Source of the DNA: Methyloceanibacter methanicus
Lineage (GTDB): Bacteria > Pseudomonadota > Alphaproteobacteria > Rhizobiales > Methyloligellaceae
DNA: 64,000 bases
Reading direction: 5' to 3'
Assembly (NCBI RefSeq): GCF_001723285.1
Contig: NZ_LPWG01000002.1
Coordinates: 214,236 to 278,235, forward strand
Both the position numbers and the translations under genes were made by a program. Positions within the stretch are counted from its first letter, which is position 1. Every line of letters starts with the position of its first letter. Below the pieces are notes generated by a model. That model did no database searches. It worked only from the letters and a program-made list of their open reading frames with translations, and was not told the DNA's origin. Of the stretch, positions 8,309 to 17,984 are shown piece by piece.

Positions 8309-9722
8309 GGAACGCATCGCCCCGATGCCTCGCTCCGTGGATCCGACAAGCGTCTCCGAGGACGTCATGACCGGCGATGGTTGGACGTCGTCGCTTCAGC
8401 GAAGCCTAGGGCGCCTCGTATCGACCTCCTCGCTGCTGTCCTTGGCGCGCATCGCCGGCGCCGCGGCCGGTCTTGCGACTCAAATCCTGTTGGCCCGAAC
8501 CCTGACCGCCTCGGGGCTCGGCATCTTCTACTCCGTCACCAGCCTTGCCGCCGTCATGGGGGTCATTGCCGCGCTCGGCTATCCGGGTATCGCCTCGCGA
8601 TTCGTGTCGCGTTTCCGGGAAAAGGGCCGTGAGGACCTTCTCGCTGCCTTTATCGTCCATGCCCGAAAGACCGTGACCCGCTACGCGGCCGCCGCCACGA
8701 TCGGCGTGCTCGCATTCGCCGTATTCTGGCCTGGCCTCGCGCTGGAGATCAGGCTCGCGACAGCCGCCGCCGCGCTCGCCATCCCCGCGAATGCGGCCCT
8801 GCGGTTGAACGGCGCCTTGGCCGCATCGTTTCGCCAATTCGCGCTGGCCTATCTGCCCGATACCTGCATCCGGCCATTCGTGTTGCTGGCCGGCCTCATG
8901 CTCCTGATCGCGGCGGGGGTGGCAATGACGGCCGCCCTGGCCACGTGTGTCCTCACCGTGACGTTCACGGGCCTCGCGGTTGTGCAGTACCGTCAGCTGA
9001 CCAGGACCGCGCCGGGCGCGGACGGGTCCGCGGCGTCCCCCCCGTCGCGCTACTTGCGGGTTTGGCGGCGCGAGGCGCCCCCCTTGGTCCTCGTCGCGCT
9101 CTTCACGTTCTTCTTCGCCGACGTTGACATCCTCTTGGTGACGCTGCTGCTGCCCAGCGCGGAAACGGCCATCGTGGGCCTGTGCCTCAAGCTGGCATTA
9201 CTCGTGGGCTTCGCGGTCCAGGTGGCCCATCAGGTGGTCGTGCCGGATCTCGCCGACGCCCATGCGCGCAAAGAGCACGCTGCAATACACGGTGTCGTCC
9301 TGAAGGCCTTCGGGTTTCCGCTTGCGGTGATGCTCGGCGCCATCGTCGTGGTCGCGCTTTGGGGCGAGACCATCCTGTCGCTGTTTGGACCGGAGTTCTC
9401 CGGCGCGAAACTGCCGCTCCTGATTTTGCTGGGGTCTCAACTGGCGCGGGTCCTGTTCGGGCCGAGCGTGGCACTGCTTTCGGTGGTCGGCGCCCAGCGC
9501 GAGAACGCCATGCTGGCGGTGGGGGCGCTGGTGGTGCTGGCCTTAGCGAATGTGGCTCTTGTGCCCGCGGCCGGGGTGATTGGCGCGGCGCTGGCCGTGG
9601 TGTTGGCCATGATTGTCTGGCTCGGCGCTTGTGCCGTTGTCCTCGCACGCGTGAGCGGCCTCAGGACCGACGTGCTGCACCTCGCTTTTCGCGCGCCTAT
9701 GGAAAGCGCGCGGCCCCGCTAA
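8298..9722 (+). CDS. Oligosaccharide flippase / polysaccharide biosynthesis membrane protein
   Basis: A 474-residue, highly hydrophobic protein with roughly twelve predicted membrane segments. It begins its domain with LARIAGAAAGLATQILLARTL and LGIFYSVTSLAAVMGVIAAL, the pattern of the Wzx/MATE-like flippase superfamily. Such proteins move lipid-linked oligosaccharides across the inner membrane. ATG 8298 overlaps the aat stop by 11 bases; ATG 8325 or 8367 are possible alternatives. No polymerase gene is next to it, so its glycan cannot be named. Confidence 0.75.
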   Translation: MRREERIAPMPRSVDPTSVSEDVMTGDGWTSSLQRSLGRLVSTSSLLSLARIAGAAAGLATQILLARTLTASGLGIFYSVTSLAAVMGVIAALGYPGIASRFVSRFREKGREDLLAAFIVHARKTVTRYAAAATIGVLAFAVFWPGLALEIRLATAAAALAIPANAALRLNGALAASFRQFALAYLPDTCIRPFVLLAGLMLLIAAGVAMTAALATCVLTVTFTGLAVVQYRQLTRTAPGADGSAASPPSRYLRVWRREAPPLVLVALFTFFFADVDILLVTLLLPSAETAIVGLCLKLALLVGFAVQVAHQVVVPDLADAHARKEHAAIHGVVLKAFGFPLAVMLGAIVVVALWGETILSLFGPEFSGAKLPLLILLGSQLARVLFGPSVALLSVVGAQRENAMLAVGALVVLALANVALVPAAGVIGAALAVVLAMIVWLGACAVVLARVSGLRTDVLHLAFRAPMESARPR

Positions 9723-9880
9723 GAGAGCGGCTGCGCCGCGGCCGACAGTGCGCCAACCTGCTCTGCATCCTCAGCCGCTTCTTCGGTGGCGAACATATAG
9801 GTGAAGATCAGCCAAAGGACGAAAGCGGCGATGATCAGGATCGCGACGGCTTTGCCAAGAGGACCGAAGGATAGGGGCAT
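9719..9880 (-). CDS. Small single-pass membrane protein, unknown function
   Basis: A 53-residue frame from ATG 9880 (MPLSFGPLGK) with one clear membrane segment, VAILIIAAFVLWLIFTYMF, then an acidic tail ATEEAAEDAEQ. The stop overlaps the flippase stop convergently. The composition is protein-like, but there is no known family and only a weak ribosome-binding site. Confidence 0.5.
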   Translation of the reverse strand: MPLSFGPLGKAVAILIIAAFVLWLIFTYMFATEEAAEDAEQVGALSAAAQPLS

Positions 9881-10082
9881 GAACGAAACTCGCTTCAGGT
9901 TTTGTAGCGCCGCGTTGCGCCGCACGAGAGCCTCTCGCGCCGCGACCCTAGCGCAAGAGCCGCGTTCCGATCAACGAACTTGAAAAAACGGACTTGAGCG
10001 GCCGCGCGGTCTGGTGGACACATACTCTGGAAAGAGTGCGGGTGACATTCCGTCCACGACCTCGGCCGAGGGTGATTTCCGA

Positions 10083-11183
10083 ATGACTGAGACGCCAAAG
10101 GATGAGAAGACAACAGACGAGAAGCCGAAGGACGAGAAGCCGCGGGACCTGAGTGCTTCCCTGGACGCGATGGAAGCGGCGATCGAGAGTCCCAAGGCCT
10201 CGCCCGATTCGCTGCTGTCGGAACTTGCGACGCTCCTTCTCGGCTTCCCGCGCAATTCCGAGCAGCGCCCCCGTGCCCATCGCATGCTCGGCGTCGTGTT
10301 CGCCCGGCTCGACCGCGAGGCCGATGCGTTCAAGGAACTGCGCGAAGCCAGGGCGCTGGCCGCGTCCTTGTCACCACCCAATTTTGGCGAGCTCAGCAAT
10401 ATCGCGCGGGCTTTGTCGGCCTTGCATGCCGCGCGCGGCGAAGACCATCTTGCCCGGGACGAGTTGATCGCGGCACTGACCTTCGCCTTGATCGGCGGCG
10501 GCGCCGACAACGTCGTGAAGCTCATTGCCGACGTCGCCCGCGGCGAACTCGAGGCGCAGCGCTTCGAGAACGCCGCCCTCTTGTTCGATTTCCTCCTGAA
10601 GGGCAACGACACGCTCAAGATTCCTGAACAGGTGGTCCAGAGCGCGCGCATCAATCTCGTCCAGGCGCTGAACGGGCTGGGCCGGCATGACGAGGTCCAC
10701 CCGCATGTCAAAGAATCCCACGCGACCTTGGGCGAGGAGAACAGGCGTTTGCGGTTTCTGACGCAGCTCGAGGCGGCACGCGCGAGCGCAGGGCTCGGGT
10801 GTCACGACGAGGCGGAGGGAGCCCTTCTCATGGCGGAGAACTTCCTCCCCGAAAGCGCCACGGCGCTCGACCATTCCGAATTCGTCGAGGCTGTGACCGA
10901 GCTGCAAGAGGTGCGGGCCGGGGAATCCGCGATCGAGAGTCTCAAGCAGCTTGTTGCACAGTATACGGAGCAAGATCAGGCGGCGCGTGTCGTCGTGGCA
11001 TGCCGTGCGCTGGCCAATGCGCTGCTGAAGCGCGGGGACGTTCCGGGCGCGCTCGATGCGCTTGGCCAGGCACTTCGGACCGCGCTTCGCGCCAAGCTGA
11101 AAGTTGCCGGCACGTTGCGCACCGAACTTCTGCGGCGCGCGGCGCGGACCGGCTCGTGGATCTTGCCGGAACGAAGAGTCTGA
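10083..11183 (+). CDS. Helical-repeat (TPR-like) protein of unknown function
   Basis: A 366-residue protein from ATG 10083 (MTETPKDEK). The first 30 residues are a charged, disordered tail rich in DEKP repeats. The rest is alpha-helical with repeated Ala/Leu-rich helix pairs such as AHRMLGVVFARLDREADAFK and RALANALLKRGDVPGALDAL, which read as TPR-type repeats. No signal peptide or membrane segment is seen. It ends five bases before the kinase-like gene, so the two are almost surely co-transcribed, and the TPR array may be a partner-binding scaffold for it. Exact repeat number is not resolved by eye. Confidence 0.6.
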   Translation: MTETPKDEKTTDEKPKDEKPRDLSASLDAMEAAIESPKASPDSLLSELATLLLGFPRNSEQRPRAHRMLGVVFARLDREADAFKELREARALAASLSPPNFGELSNIARALSALHAARGEDHLARDELIAALTFALIGGGADNVVKLIADVARGELEAQRFENAALLFDFLLKGNDTLKIPEQVVQSARINLVQALNGLGRHDEVHPHVKESHATLGEENRRLRFLTQLEAARASAGLGCHDEAEGALLMAENFLPESATALDHSEFVEAVTELQEVRAGESAIESLKQLVAQYTEQDQAARVVVACRALANALLKRGDVPGALDALGQALRTALRAKLKVAGTLRTELLRRAARTGSWILPERRV

Positions 11184-11188
11184 TCGGT

Positions 11189-11998
11189 TTGAACGACGAG
11201 CGCGACCGGCGGTTTGTGATTCTCGGGCCGCTTGGCCTGGGAAGCGCCGGTGAGAGCGTGCTCGCGGTGGATGTGGGCGACGGCGCGCGGGTGTCTCTGA
11301 GAACGCTCGACCTTGGCGCCCTGGACGAGAAGCACCGGGAAGCGGTGCTCTCCAAAGAACGGCGGGCCTATGCCACGGTGGCGACCTTGCACGATCCGCG
11401 CGTTGCCAAGATCCGTGACATGCGGCTTGCGCCCGACGGGGTGCTCTATACGCTGCAGCTTCGTCCCGAAGGGCCGACCCTTCGAGAGGTTTACGCGGCG
11501 GGAACGGACCCTGCGCGGATGCTCGTTCTTCTGGCCGGAACGGCGGGGGCTCTCAGCGCGCTGCACGGACGCGATCTCGTCCACCGCGACCTCACGCCGG
11601 ACCACGTGGTGATCGGGCACGACGAGCAGGGCCGGGAGCGGCCTATACTGATCGAGCTGGGCCTGGCGCCCGTCACCGCATCATCCGGCATTCCCGGACA
11701 TCCGGGTACGCCGCCCTATGTGGCTCCGGAACAGGTGGCCGGCGAGGAGGCCGATGCGCGTGCCGACATTTATGCGCTTGGGCAGATGATCGCGGAGATC
11801 TGGGGCGGACGGGTGCCGGCCCGTGCGAATCTGGGCCGTTTGTGGAAACGGGACGCCGAGAACCAGATGCCGCGCGCCATCGGCGATCTCGTGCGCGGCA
11901 TGACGGCTGCGGACCCCGCTCGCCGGACGGCGGATCTCGGCGAAATCGTCGAGGGTCTGATGATGCAGCAGGACCAGGCCGGCCAGGACGCATCTTAA
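11189..11998 (+). CDS. Protein-kinase-like protein, probable pseudokinase
   Basis: A 269-residue kinase fold from TTG 11189, five bases after the TPR gene, with AAGAG upstream. A glycine loop GLGSAGES (16-23) is followed by SLRTL where the VAIK Lys should be (Arg38). The catalytic loop reads HRDLTPDH (132-139), so the metal-binding Asn is His. The DFG position reads ELG (156-158), so the metal-binding Asp is Glu. The activation segment GTPPYVAPEQ and the helical lobe are intact. Three changed active-site positions argue for a pseudokinase or an unusual kinase; a regulatory role with the TPR partner is inference. Confidence 0.72.
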   Translation: MNDERDRRFVILGPLGLGSAGESVLAVDVGDGARVSLRTLDLGALDEKHREAVLSKERRAYATVATLHDPRVAKIRDMRLAPDGVLYTLQLRPEGPTLREVYAAGTDPARMLVLLAGTAGALSALHGRDLVHRDLTPDHVVIGHDEQGRERPILIELGLAPVTASSGIPGHPGTPPYVAPEQVAGEEADARADIYALGQMIAEIWGGRVPARANLGRLWKRDAENQMPRAIGDLVRGMTAADPARRTADLGEIVEGLMMQQDQAGQDAS

Positions 11999-12022
11999 GC
12001 GCCGTCCCCGGCCGCGGCGTGC

Positions 12023-12835
12023 TCAGTAGCCATAGCGCCGTCTCAAAGGCCAGCTCAGAGCCGAAATCAACATACGGTCCGGCGCGGCCATCTCGTTTCG
12101 CCAGCGCGCGTCATGGCGGATCTCGGACGGCCCCGGCGCGTGCAGGCGCACCCGGTTTCCGAACAGTTGGTGCCTGTTGCCGCTTGCTTTGAGGTTGTCC
12201 AACCTGGGCGCGGGACCGAGATGGAGCCTCTCGAAAATCGTCCTCAGCGTCTCCTCGGGTGCACTGGCGAGATCTTCGTAGCGGACTCTCATGTATTGGT
12301 TCGGGTAACGCTGTCCGAACGCCTCGCAGGCCATATTGGCTGCGAGCCAGCCGGCGACGGTCCGCACGTAACGCGCGAATCGTCTCGGAGAGTTTTCGAC
12401 GTCGGACACCCGCTTCCCACTGCGGCGCGACCAACATACACCATGAGGCTCCCGCACGAGATGGATGAGCTTGAAGTCGTCCCCGAGCCGTCGGCGAAAT
12501 GCGAAGGGCGTGAGGAAGGAACCTCTGGCCGTCTTCGACGAATCCACGAGGACCGCAAACCGGTCGCGGCAATCGTCTAGGAGCGCCAGCATCAGGCCCT
12601 CGTGCGTCCAGGATCCCGGCGGGCGCTCCGGCGTCAGCAGCCGGCTCCAAAAACTACACGTTTCCCGGGTCTGGCCGCAGGAACAGCGCGGGATGTCCTT
12701 GCGCTTCGCCGCCAGGACGACTTCGCCGCAGGCGACGACATCAGCGCTGGCGGCCAGGAGATATTCAAGTAGCGTACTGCCACTGCGTCCATACCCGCCA
12801 ACATAGACCAGCCTCGTCAAAGTCGATCCTTGCAT
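12023..12835 (-). CDS. Sulfotransferase family protein
   Basis: A 270-residue protein whose N-terminus GGYGRSGSTLLEYLL is the 5'-phosphosulfate-binding loop of PAPS-dependent sulfotransferases; LVREPHGVCWSR is the 3'-phosphate-binding strand and helix. Three Cys cluster in CSCGQTRETC. It would transfer sulfate from PAPS to an acceptor, here plausibly a glycan or lipid given the exporter genes next door. It is convergent with the kinase-like gene and divergent from the ABC exporter. Confidence 0.8.
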   Translation of the reverse strand: MQGSTLTRLVYVGGYGRSGSTLLEYLLAASADVVACGEVVLAAKRKDIPRCSCGQTRETCSFWSRLLTPERPPGSWTHEGLMLALLDDCRDRFAVLVDSSKTARGSFLTPFAFRRRLGDDFKLIHLVREPHGVCWSRRSGKRVSDVENSPRRFARYVRTVAGWLAANMACEAFGQRYPNQYMRVRYEDLASAPEETLRTIFERLHLGPAPRLDNLKASGNRHQLFGNRVRLHAPGPSEIRHDARWRNEMAAPDRMLISALSWPLRRRYGY

Positions 12836-12956
12836 CTAGGCGCCACGAAGGCGGGAGGGGGGCCGGCCTCCTTGCTTAGGAACAAGACCTGGGATAGACC
12901 GAGCCGGATCAGGGAGGCGCCGCTCAGCGCGGGCCTATTACACCAATCAAGACTCT

Positions 12957-13835
12957 GTGGATAGCTCTACGCAAATGCACGTTGGTACTTTGGCTGGAAC
13001 GGGCGAAGGGGCGCCGCCGCATCGGAGCGTTCGGCCTCGGCCCATCTCCAGCTGGGAGCTCATCCAGGACTTGATCGCTTCGTTCCGTGCGCCCGGTTAC
13101 TGGACGTACGGTGCCTGGCTCGACATCAGCCTGCGCTACCGGTCCCATGTCCTCGGCGCGTTCTGGATGATCGCGGGTACGCTCATCTTCGTCGGCGTTC
13201 TTGGCTCGCTTTATTCGCGTGTCCTGTCCGAAGGCGCCGATTACTATTTTGGGCACATTGCCTGCGGCTACGTATTTTGGATCCTGATTCTGCGCGCGCT
13301 GCAGACCAGCTCGCGGATCTATTCCATGAACCGCAACATGATCCAAAACGGCTATGTGAGCTATACGGACTATGTGCTGCGCATGTTCGCCGAGCTCGCC
13401 ATTATCCTGGCGCACAACTTCATTGTCGTCGTGCTGGCGATGGTGTTTACGCCAATACCGCTGACCTGGGCAGCTCTCGCGCTTCTGTTCACCGTCCCCC
13501 TGTTTTTCGTGACCATCTTAGGCAGCAGTTTTCTCGTTAGTATCATCGGTGCGCGCTATTCGGATTTCGGAGAGTTGCTCCAATCGGTCCTACGCCTCGG
13601 GTTCTTCGTAACGCCGATCATTTGGTCGGCGGGCGCTGGGAAGGGTGCGCTCATCGGAGCCTTCCTCTATCTGAACCCGTTCTACTATCTCATCGAGATC
13701 GTTCGCGGCCCGCTCATCTATGGTCATGTCCCGTGGCTGGAAATTGGTGCCACGGCCGTGATGGCGCTGTTCGTGTGGGCGGTGGCCAGTAAGCTCTACG
13801 CGCGTGCCAAGCCTTATATTCCTCTTTGGATATGA
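12957..13835 (+). CDS. ABC-2 type polysaccharide exporter permease (Wzm/KpsM-like)
   Basis: A 292-residue membrane protein. After about 40 soluble residues the segment ISLRYRSHVLGAFWMIAGTL is the usual N-terminal signature of ABC-2 polysaccharide permeases, followed by six membrane spans and LYLNPFYYLIEIVRGPLI near the C-terminus. It pairs with the ATPase that starts 11 bases after its stop. Together they would export a finished, lipid-linked polysaccharide through the inner membrane. Start GTG 12957; ATG 12975 is an alternative. Confidence 0.88.
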   Translation: MDSSTQMHVGTLAGTGEGAPPHRSVRPRPISSWELIQDLIASFRAPGYWTYGAWLDISLRYRSHVLGAFWMIAGTLIFVGVLGSLYSRVLSEGADYYFGHIACGYVFWILILRALQTSSRIYSMNRNMIQNGYVSYTDYVLRMFAELAIILAHNFIVVVLAMVFTPIPLTWAALALLFTVPLFFVTILGSSFLVSIIGARYSDFGELLQSVLRLGFFVTPIIWSAGAGKGALIGAFLYLNPFYYLIEIVRGPLIYGHVPWLEIGATAVMALFVWAVASKLYARAKPYIPLWI

Positions 13836-13840
13836 GGAGG
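13834..13840 (+). promoter_or_regulatory. Shine-Dalgarno site deciding the wzt-like start
   Basis: GAGGAGG at 13834-13840 overlaps the permease stop codon and sits five bases before TTG 13846. It supports TTG 13846 rather than the upstream in-frame ATG 13804, which lies inside the permease gene. Confidence 0.7.
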
Positions 13841-13845
13841 GATCG

Positions 13846-14601
13846 TTGAGTTCAGAACACTTTATCCGCGCCGATGACATCCATCTGAGTGTGCCCCTCC
13901 AAGTGGGGAATCGCTCCTCCATTCGCAGCGTGTCCGTGCTCAAGGATCTTTACCTTGGAAGCAGGCAGAGGGAATTGCGGTCCTTGATTCGGGGCATGTC
14001 CTTTGACTTTCACGAAGGCGAACGGATCGGGCTTATCGGCGAGAACGGCTCGGGAAAAACGACCCTGCTGCGCCTGCTCGCGGGCGTGCTCCAGCCGTCG
14101 TCGGGGCATCTTGAGATCGACGGGACGACGCAGGCGCTCCTCAACATGTCCATGGGTCTCGAACAACGCGCAACCGGCCTTGAGAACGTTTACCTGCTTG
14201 GATACTGCGCGGGGCTGACGACAGAGCAAATCGACGAGAGCATTCCCGGAATCCTCGAATTCGCCGATCTTCACAATGCCGTCCACGACCCGGTGCGAAC
14301 CTATTCCGCCGGTATGCAACTCCGGCTTGCGTTTGCGGTCGCGACGTCCGTAAAGCCGGAAATTCTTCTCCTGGACGAGTGGATCAGCGCTGGGGACCGG
14401 TTCTTCATCGAGCGCTCGCGGGAGCGTCTGATGGGTCACATCGATGCGAGCCGGATGCTGGTCTTCGCAAGCCACAACGCAAGCGTTCTTGGCGAGGTGT
14501 GTACGCGGGGTCTCGTCCTCAAGCGCGGCAAAGTGATCTACGATGGGCCGATTGACGAGGCCCTCGAGTTTTACGGATCGGATGGCTATCAAGAAAGCTG
14601 A
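13846..14601 (+). CDS. ABC polysaccharide exporter ATPase (Wzt/KpsT-like)
   Basis: A 251-residue ATPase. Walker A is GENGSGKT, the ABC signature is YSAGMQLRLAFA, Walker B is ILLLDEW with SAGD, and the switch His is in FASHNASV. The N-terminal stretch before Walker A is the extended kind seen in Wzt. There is no C-terminal carbohydrate-binding domain, so it is closer to KpsT or the short Wzt forms. Start TTG 13846 is set by a strong ribosome-binding site overlapping the permease stop. It energises the partner permease. Confidence 0.9.
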   Translation: MSSEHFIRADDIHLSVPLQVGNRSSIRSVSVLKDLYLGSRQRELRSLIRGMSFDFHEGERIGLIGENGSGKTTLLRLLAGVLQPSSGHLEIDGTTQALLNMSMGLEQRATGLENVYLLGYCAGLTTEQIDESIPGILEFADLHNAVHDPVRTYSAGMQLRLAFAVATSVKPEILLLDEWISAGDRFFIERSRERLMGHIDASRMLVFASHNASVLGEVCTRGLVLKRGKVIYDGPIDEALEFYGSDGYQES

Positions 14602-14798
14602 GGGGTGGGTGGTCCCTTTGTCGTGGCCGGGAAATTCGCGGGCCTGTGCGTCAGGCAGCGCCCGGAGAATGATTGACATGACAGCACAACTCGGCATGAC
14701 TATCCGAAAATTGGGAGAAAATTTCTCAATATTCACAGGCAGATGGCCCGATTTCGGCCGTCAGCTTGCGTCCCAACCGGCGTGACGAGGCTTGGAGC

Positions 14799-16995
14799 AT
14801 GGATCCCTCCCGGATCATAGAGCTGATCGAACTGCGTGGCGGTGTGGTGCCCACGATTCGCAAGGCCGTCGACGTCCTGCTCCGGGAAGGGGTCAGCGGT
14901 GTGGGCCATCGTCTGCGGGCGCTCGCCAAGCCGCCGCTGAACTTCAACGTCGCCGAGTTCAAACGCAACGAAGAGCCATTCGTCTCGATCATCGTCCCCA
15001 ATTACAATCACGCGGCGTACCTCGAACAGCGGCTCGAAACGATCCTTGCGCAGTCCTACCAGCATTTCGAGCTGATCCTGCTCGATGACTGTTCGAGTGA
15101 CGGCAGCCTCGAAATCCTGCGCCGATACGAGCAGTCCGACCCTGATAGAATCCGGCTCGTCGTCAACGACGAAAACTCCGGTGGCGGCTATCGTCAGTGG
15201 GCGAAGGGAATGTCCCTTGCCCGTGGGGACCTCATCTGGATTGCGGAGAGTGACGATTGGTCGAGACCGGAGTTTCTCGAGAGCCTCATTCCGGCCTTCG
15301 AGGACGAGAGCGTCATGCTCGCCTACACCAACTCCGCCTTCATGGACGCCGAAGGAAACCAAGTGATTTGGTCGACACCGGAGTATCTGAACGATGTCGA
15401 CAAGCGACTCTGGACCAAGCCGTTTCGGCGGGCGGCGCACGACCTGGTTCGCAAAGGCTGGGCGACAAAGAATCTCGTGCCGAATGTCAGTGGCGCGGTG
15501 TTCCGGAATCCGGGAGGGGAAAACGCCATGTTGAGCGGCGATTGGAGCCGCGCGACAATCTGCGGAGATTGGCTTTTTTACCTGGAGCGAATTCGCGGCG
15601 GAGCCGTGGCCTATAGGCCCGAAATGCTGAACTTCTACCGCGTACACGAGGCGAGCACGGCGCAAGGCACCTACGCGCGGGACGTCTACTACAAAGAGCA
15701 CGAACAAGTCGCCGAGTACGTGCTCAAGAACTACAACGTGTCTTCTGATTTCGTAGACAAACAGGCATCCAATCTGCGCGCCCATTGGAAGAGGTACCGG
15801 AGCGATCAACCGGTTTCGAATCTGAAGGACTGTTACGACCCAGCCAAGCTGACGGCGGCGGGGACGGAGCGGAAGCCGAACATCTTGATGGCCGGATTCG
15901 CGTTTGCAGCCGGCGGCGGCGAGACGTTCCCCATCTTTCTGGCGAACCTCCTCAAGGACAAGGCTACGCCGTGACCTTCTTGTCGTGTGAATGCCTGCCC
16001 CGCGAGGACGGCGTTCGGACGCTCCTGTCGCCCGACATTCCGATTCTGACCGGAATCCACAACATCGGGGATGTTGTGAAGCAGTTCGGCATTGACATCA
16101 TCCACTCCCATCACGGTTGGGTCGATAGTGCGGTGATCAGGAGCCTGTCGCCCCGGGGGCCCGCCCGCATCGTTGTTTCGATGCATGGCATGTACGAACT
16201 GATGGAACCGATCGACCAGGATGCCTTGGTGCCGCGTCTGTTCTCACGCAGCAGTGCCCTGGTTTTCACGTCGCGAAAGAATCTTGGGCCGTTCGAACGG
16301 CTCGGTCTCGCGGACAGCCCGAAGATCTTGGGCATTCCGAATGCACTTCCCGAAGTGCCGATCACGCCGGTAGACCGAGGCGAGCTGGGGGCCCCTGCCG
16401 ATGCGTTCGTGATGTGCCTGGTCAGCCGGGCACTCCCCGAGAAAGGATGGGCCGAGGCGATCGAAGCCGTTGAACGTGCCCGTGCCAAGAGCCAGAGGGA
16501 CATCCGGCTCCTCCTGATCGGCGAGGGGCCGGAGTTCGACCGGCTGAGCCAGCCCGGTGCCATCGGCGACTTCGTCCGACTGCTCGGGTTCCGCAAGAAT
16601 CTCCGCGACTACTTCGCCGCTTCCGATCTTGGCTTCCTCCCATCGCGCTTCAAAGGTGAGAGCTTTCCGCTGACCCTGATCGATTGCCTCGCGGCCGGCA
16701 CACCGTTCCTGGTGTCCAATGTCGGCGAGACTCGCTCGATGTTGGCGCGGGCGGTGAACTGGCGGGCGAAACATTCGATCTGGACGATTGGCGGCTGCCC
16801 GTGGAGGAAATGGCCGACATCATCGCCTCGCTGGCCACGCGCGGCCCTGACTATGCGAAGATGAAAGCCGCAACGGCGCGGGCCTATGGCAAGTTCGACC
16901 CCGATGCGATGGTCGGCCGCTACATGGATGTCTACGACCGGATCATGCGTGGCGAAGATCCGCGTGCGCCTTCGATGGCGGCCGCAGCCGAATAG
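14799..16995 (+). CDS. Fused GT2-GT4 glycosyltransferase, two frameshifts as sequenced
   Basis: One protein of about 730 residues is spread over three frames. The N-terminal GT2 domain has VSIIVPNYNHAAYLEQRL, ILLDDCSSDGS and WIAESDDW (the metal-binding DxD region). The C-terminal GT-B/GT4 domain has IHSHHGWVDSAVI, VSRALPEKGWAEAIEAV and KGESFPLTLIDCLAAGTP. Breaks lie at about 15961 (AAGGCT should be AAGGGCT, giving KDKGYAVTFLS) and at about 16750 (joining RSMLA to GGELAGETFDLDDW); both are one-base losses. It would add two sugars to the polysaccharide exported by the preceding ABC pair. Start ATG 14799. Confidence 0.78.
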
Positions 16996-17031
16996 TTTCT
17001 TGCGTGACGTGGGACGGATATTGACGTCGGT

Positions 17032-17984
17032 ATGAAGATTCTTGTGACAGGCGGCTCAGGGCTCATGGGTCAGCATCTCGTGCCACGCTCCGCCATCTGG
17101 GACATGAGGTGTGCGTCCTGGATGTCCGGGATTTCGATGGACGCGATCCTGCCGTCAAATTCATCGCCGGTAGTGTGGCCGACAAGGACGCCGCCAAGGC
17201 CGCCGTCGCAGGCGCCGACGCCGTCATCCATCTTGCCTCCTCGGTCGTCCCGAAGACGTCCAACGACGATCCGGCATGCGATGTCAGTTCCAATCTCATC
17301 GGCACACTGAACTTGCTCGAAGCGAGTGTCGGTGCCGGTGTGACACGGATCGTGTTTGCATCGTCAGGCGGTACGGTCTACGGGGAACCGACGGTCCCCA
17401 TTGTCGACGAGAGCCACCGGACAGAGCCGATCAGCTCATACGGTATCGTCAAGCTCGCGCTAGAAAAGTACATCGCCCTCTATGGCCGGGAGCACGACAT
17501 CACAAGCGTGTCTCTGCGCATCTCGAACCTTTACGGAGAAGGGCAGCGACACGATACGGGATTTGGCGTGATCGCTTCGTTCTGCCATAAAGCCGTTGCG
17601 GGTGAGACGGTTGACATCTGGGGAGACGGAACCGTCTCCCGCGATTTCATTCACGTCAGCGATGTGGTGGATGCTTTCGTGGCCGCGCTCGATCACGACG
17701 GGGATAGCCTGGTCGTCAATATCGGATCGGGCACAAGCGTCAGCATCAACACGGTTCTGGACACGATCGCGACGATCACCGGGCGCGAGGTGCCCAGACG
17801 ATATCTCCAAGGGCGAGCCTTCGACGTACGACACATTTGTCTCGATGTCGGCCTTGCGGCCCGTACGCTGGGATGGAAGCCGAGGATCGACCTCAACGAG
17901 GGACTTCGTCGGGTGTTGGAGTGGTCGCAGTCGACTGCGAACCGGCCGTCCTCTCGCCAAATTGATTCATCAACGGAAACTTAG
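17032..17984 (+). CDS. NAD-dependent sugar epimerase/dehydratase, frameshifted as sequenced
   Basis: A short-chain dehydrogenase fold of about 317 residues. MKILVTGGSGLMGQHLV holds the NAD-binding glycine motif, then the frame breaks at about 17087; one added base gives RLRHLGHEVCVLDVRDF and rejoins the rest. FASSGGTVYGE and SSYGIVKLALEKY carry the catalytic Ser/Thr and Y-x3-K. DTGFGVIASFCHKAVAG and WGDGTVSRDFIHVSDV are typical of UDP-glucose 4-epimerase-like enzymes. The substrate is probably a nucleotide sugar. It ends directly at the ATG of the next gene. Confidence 0.8.
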
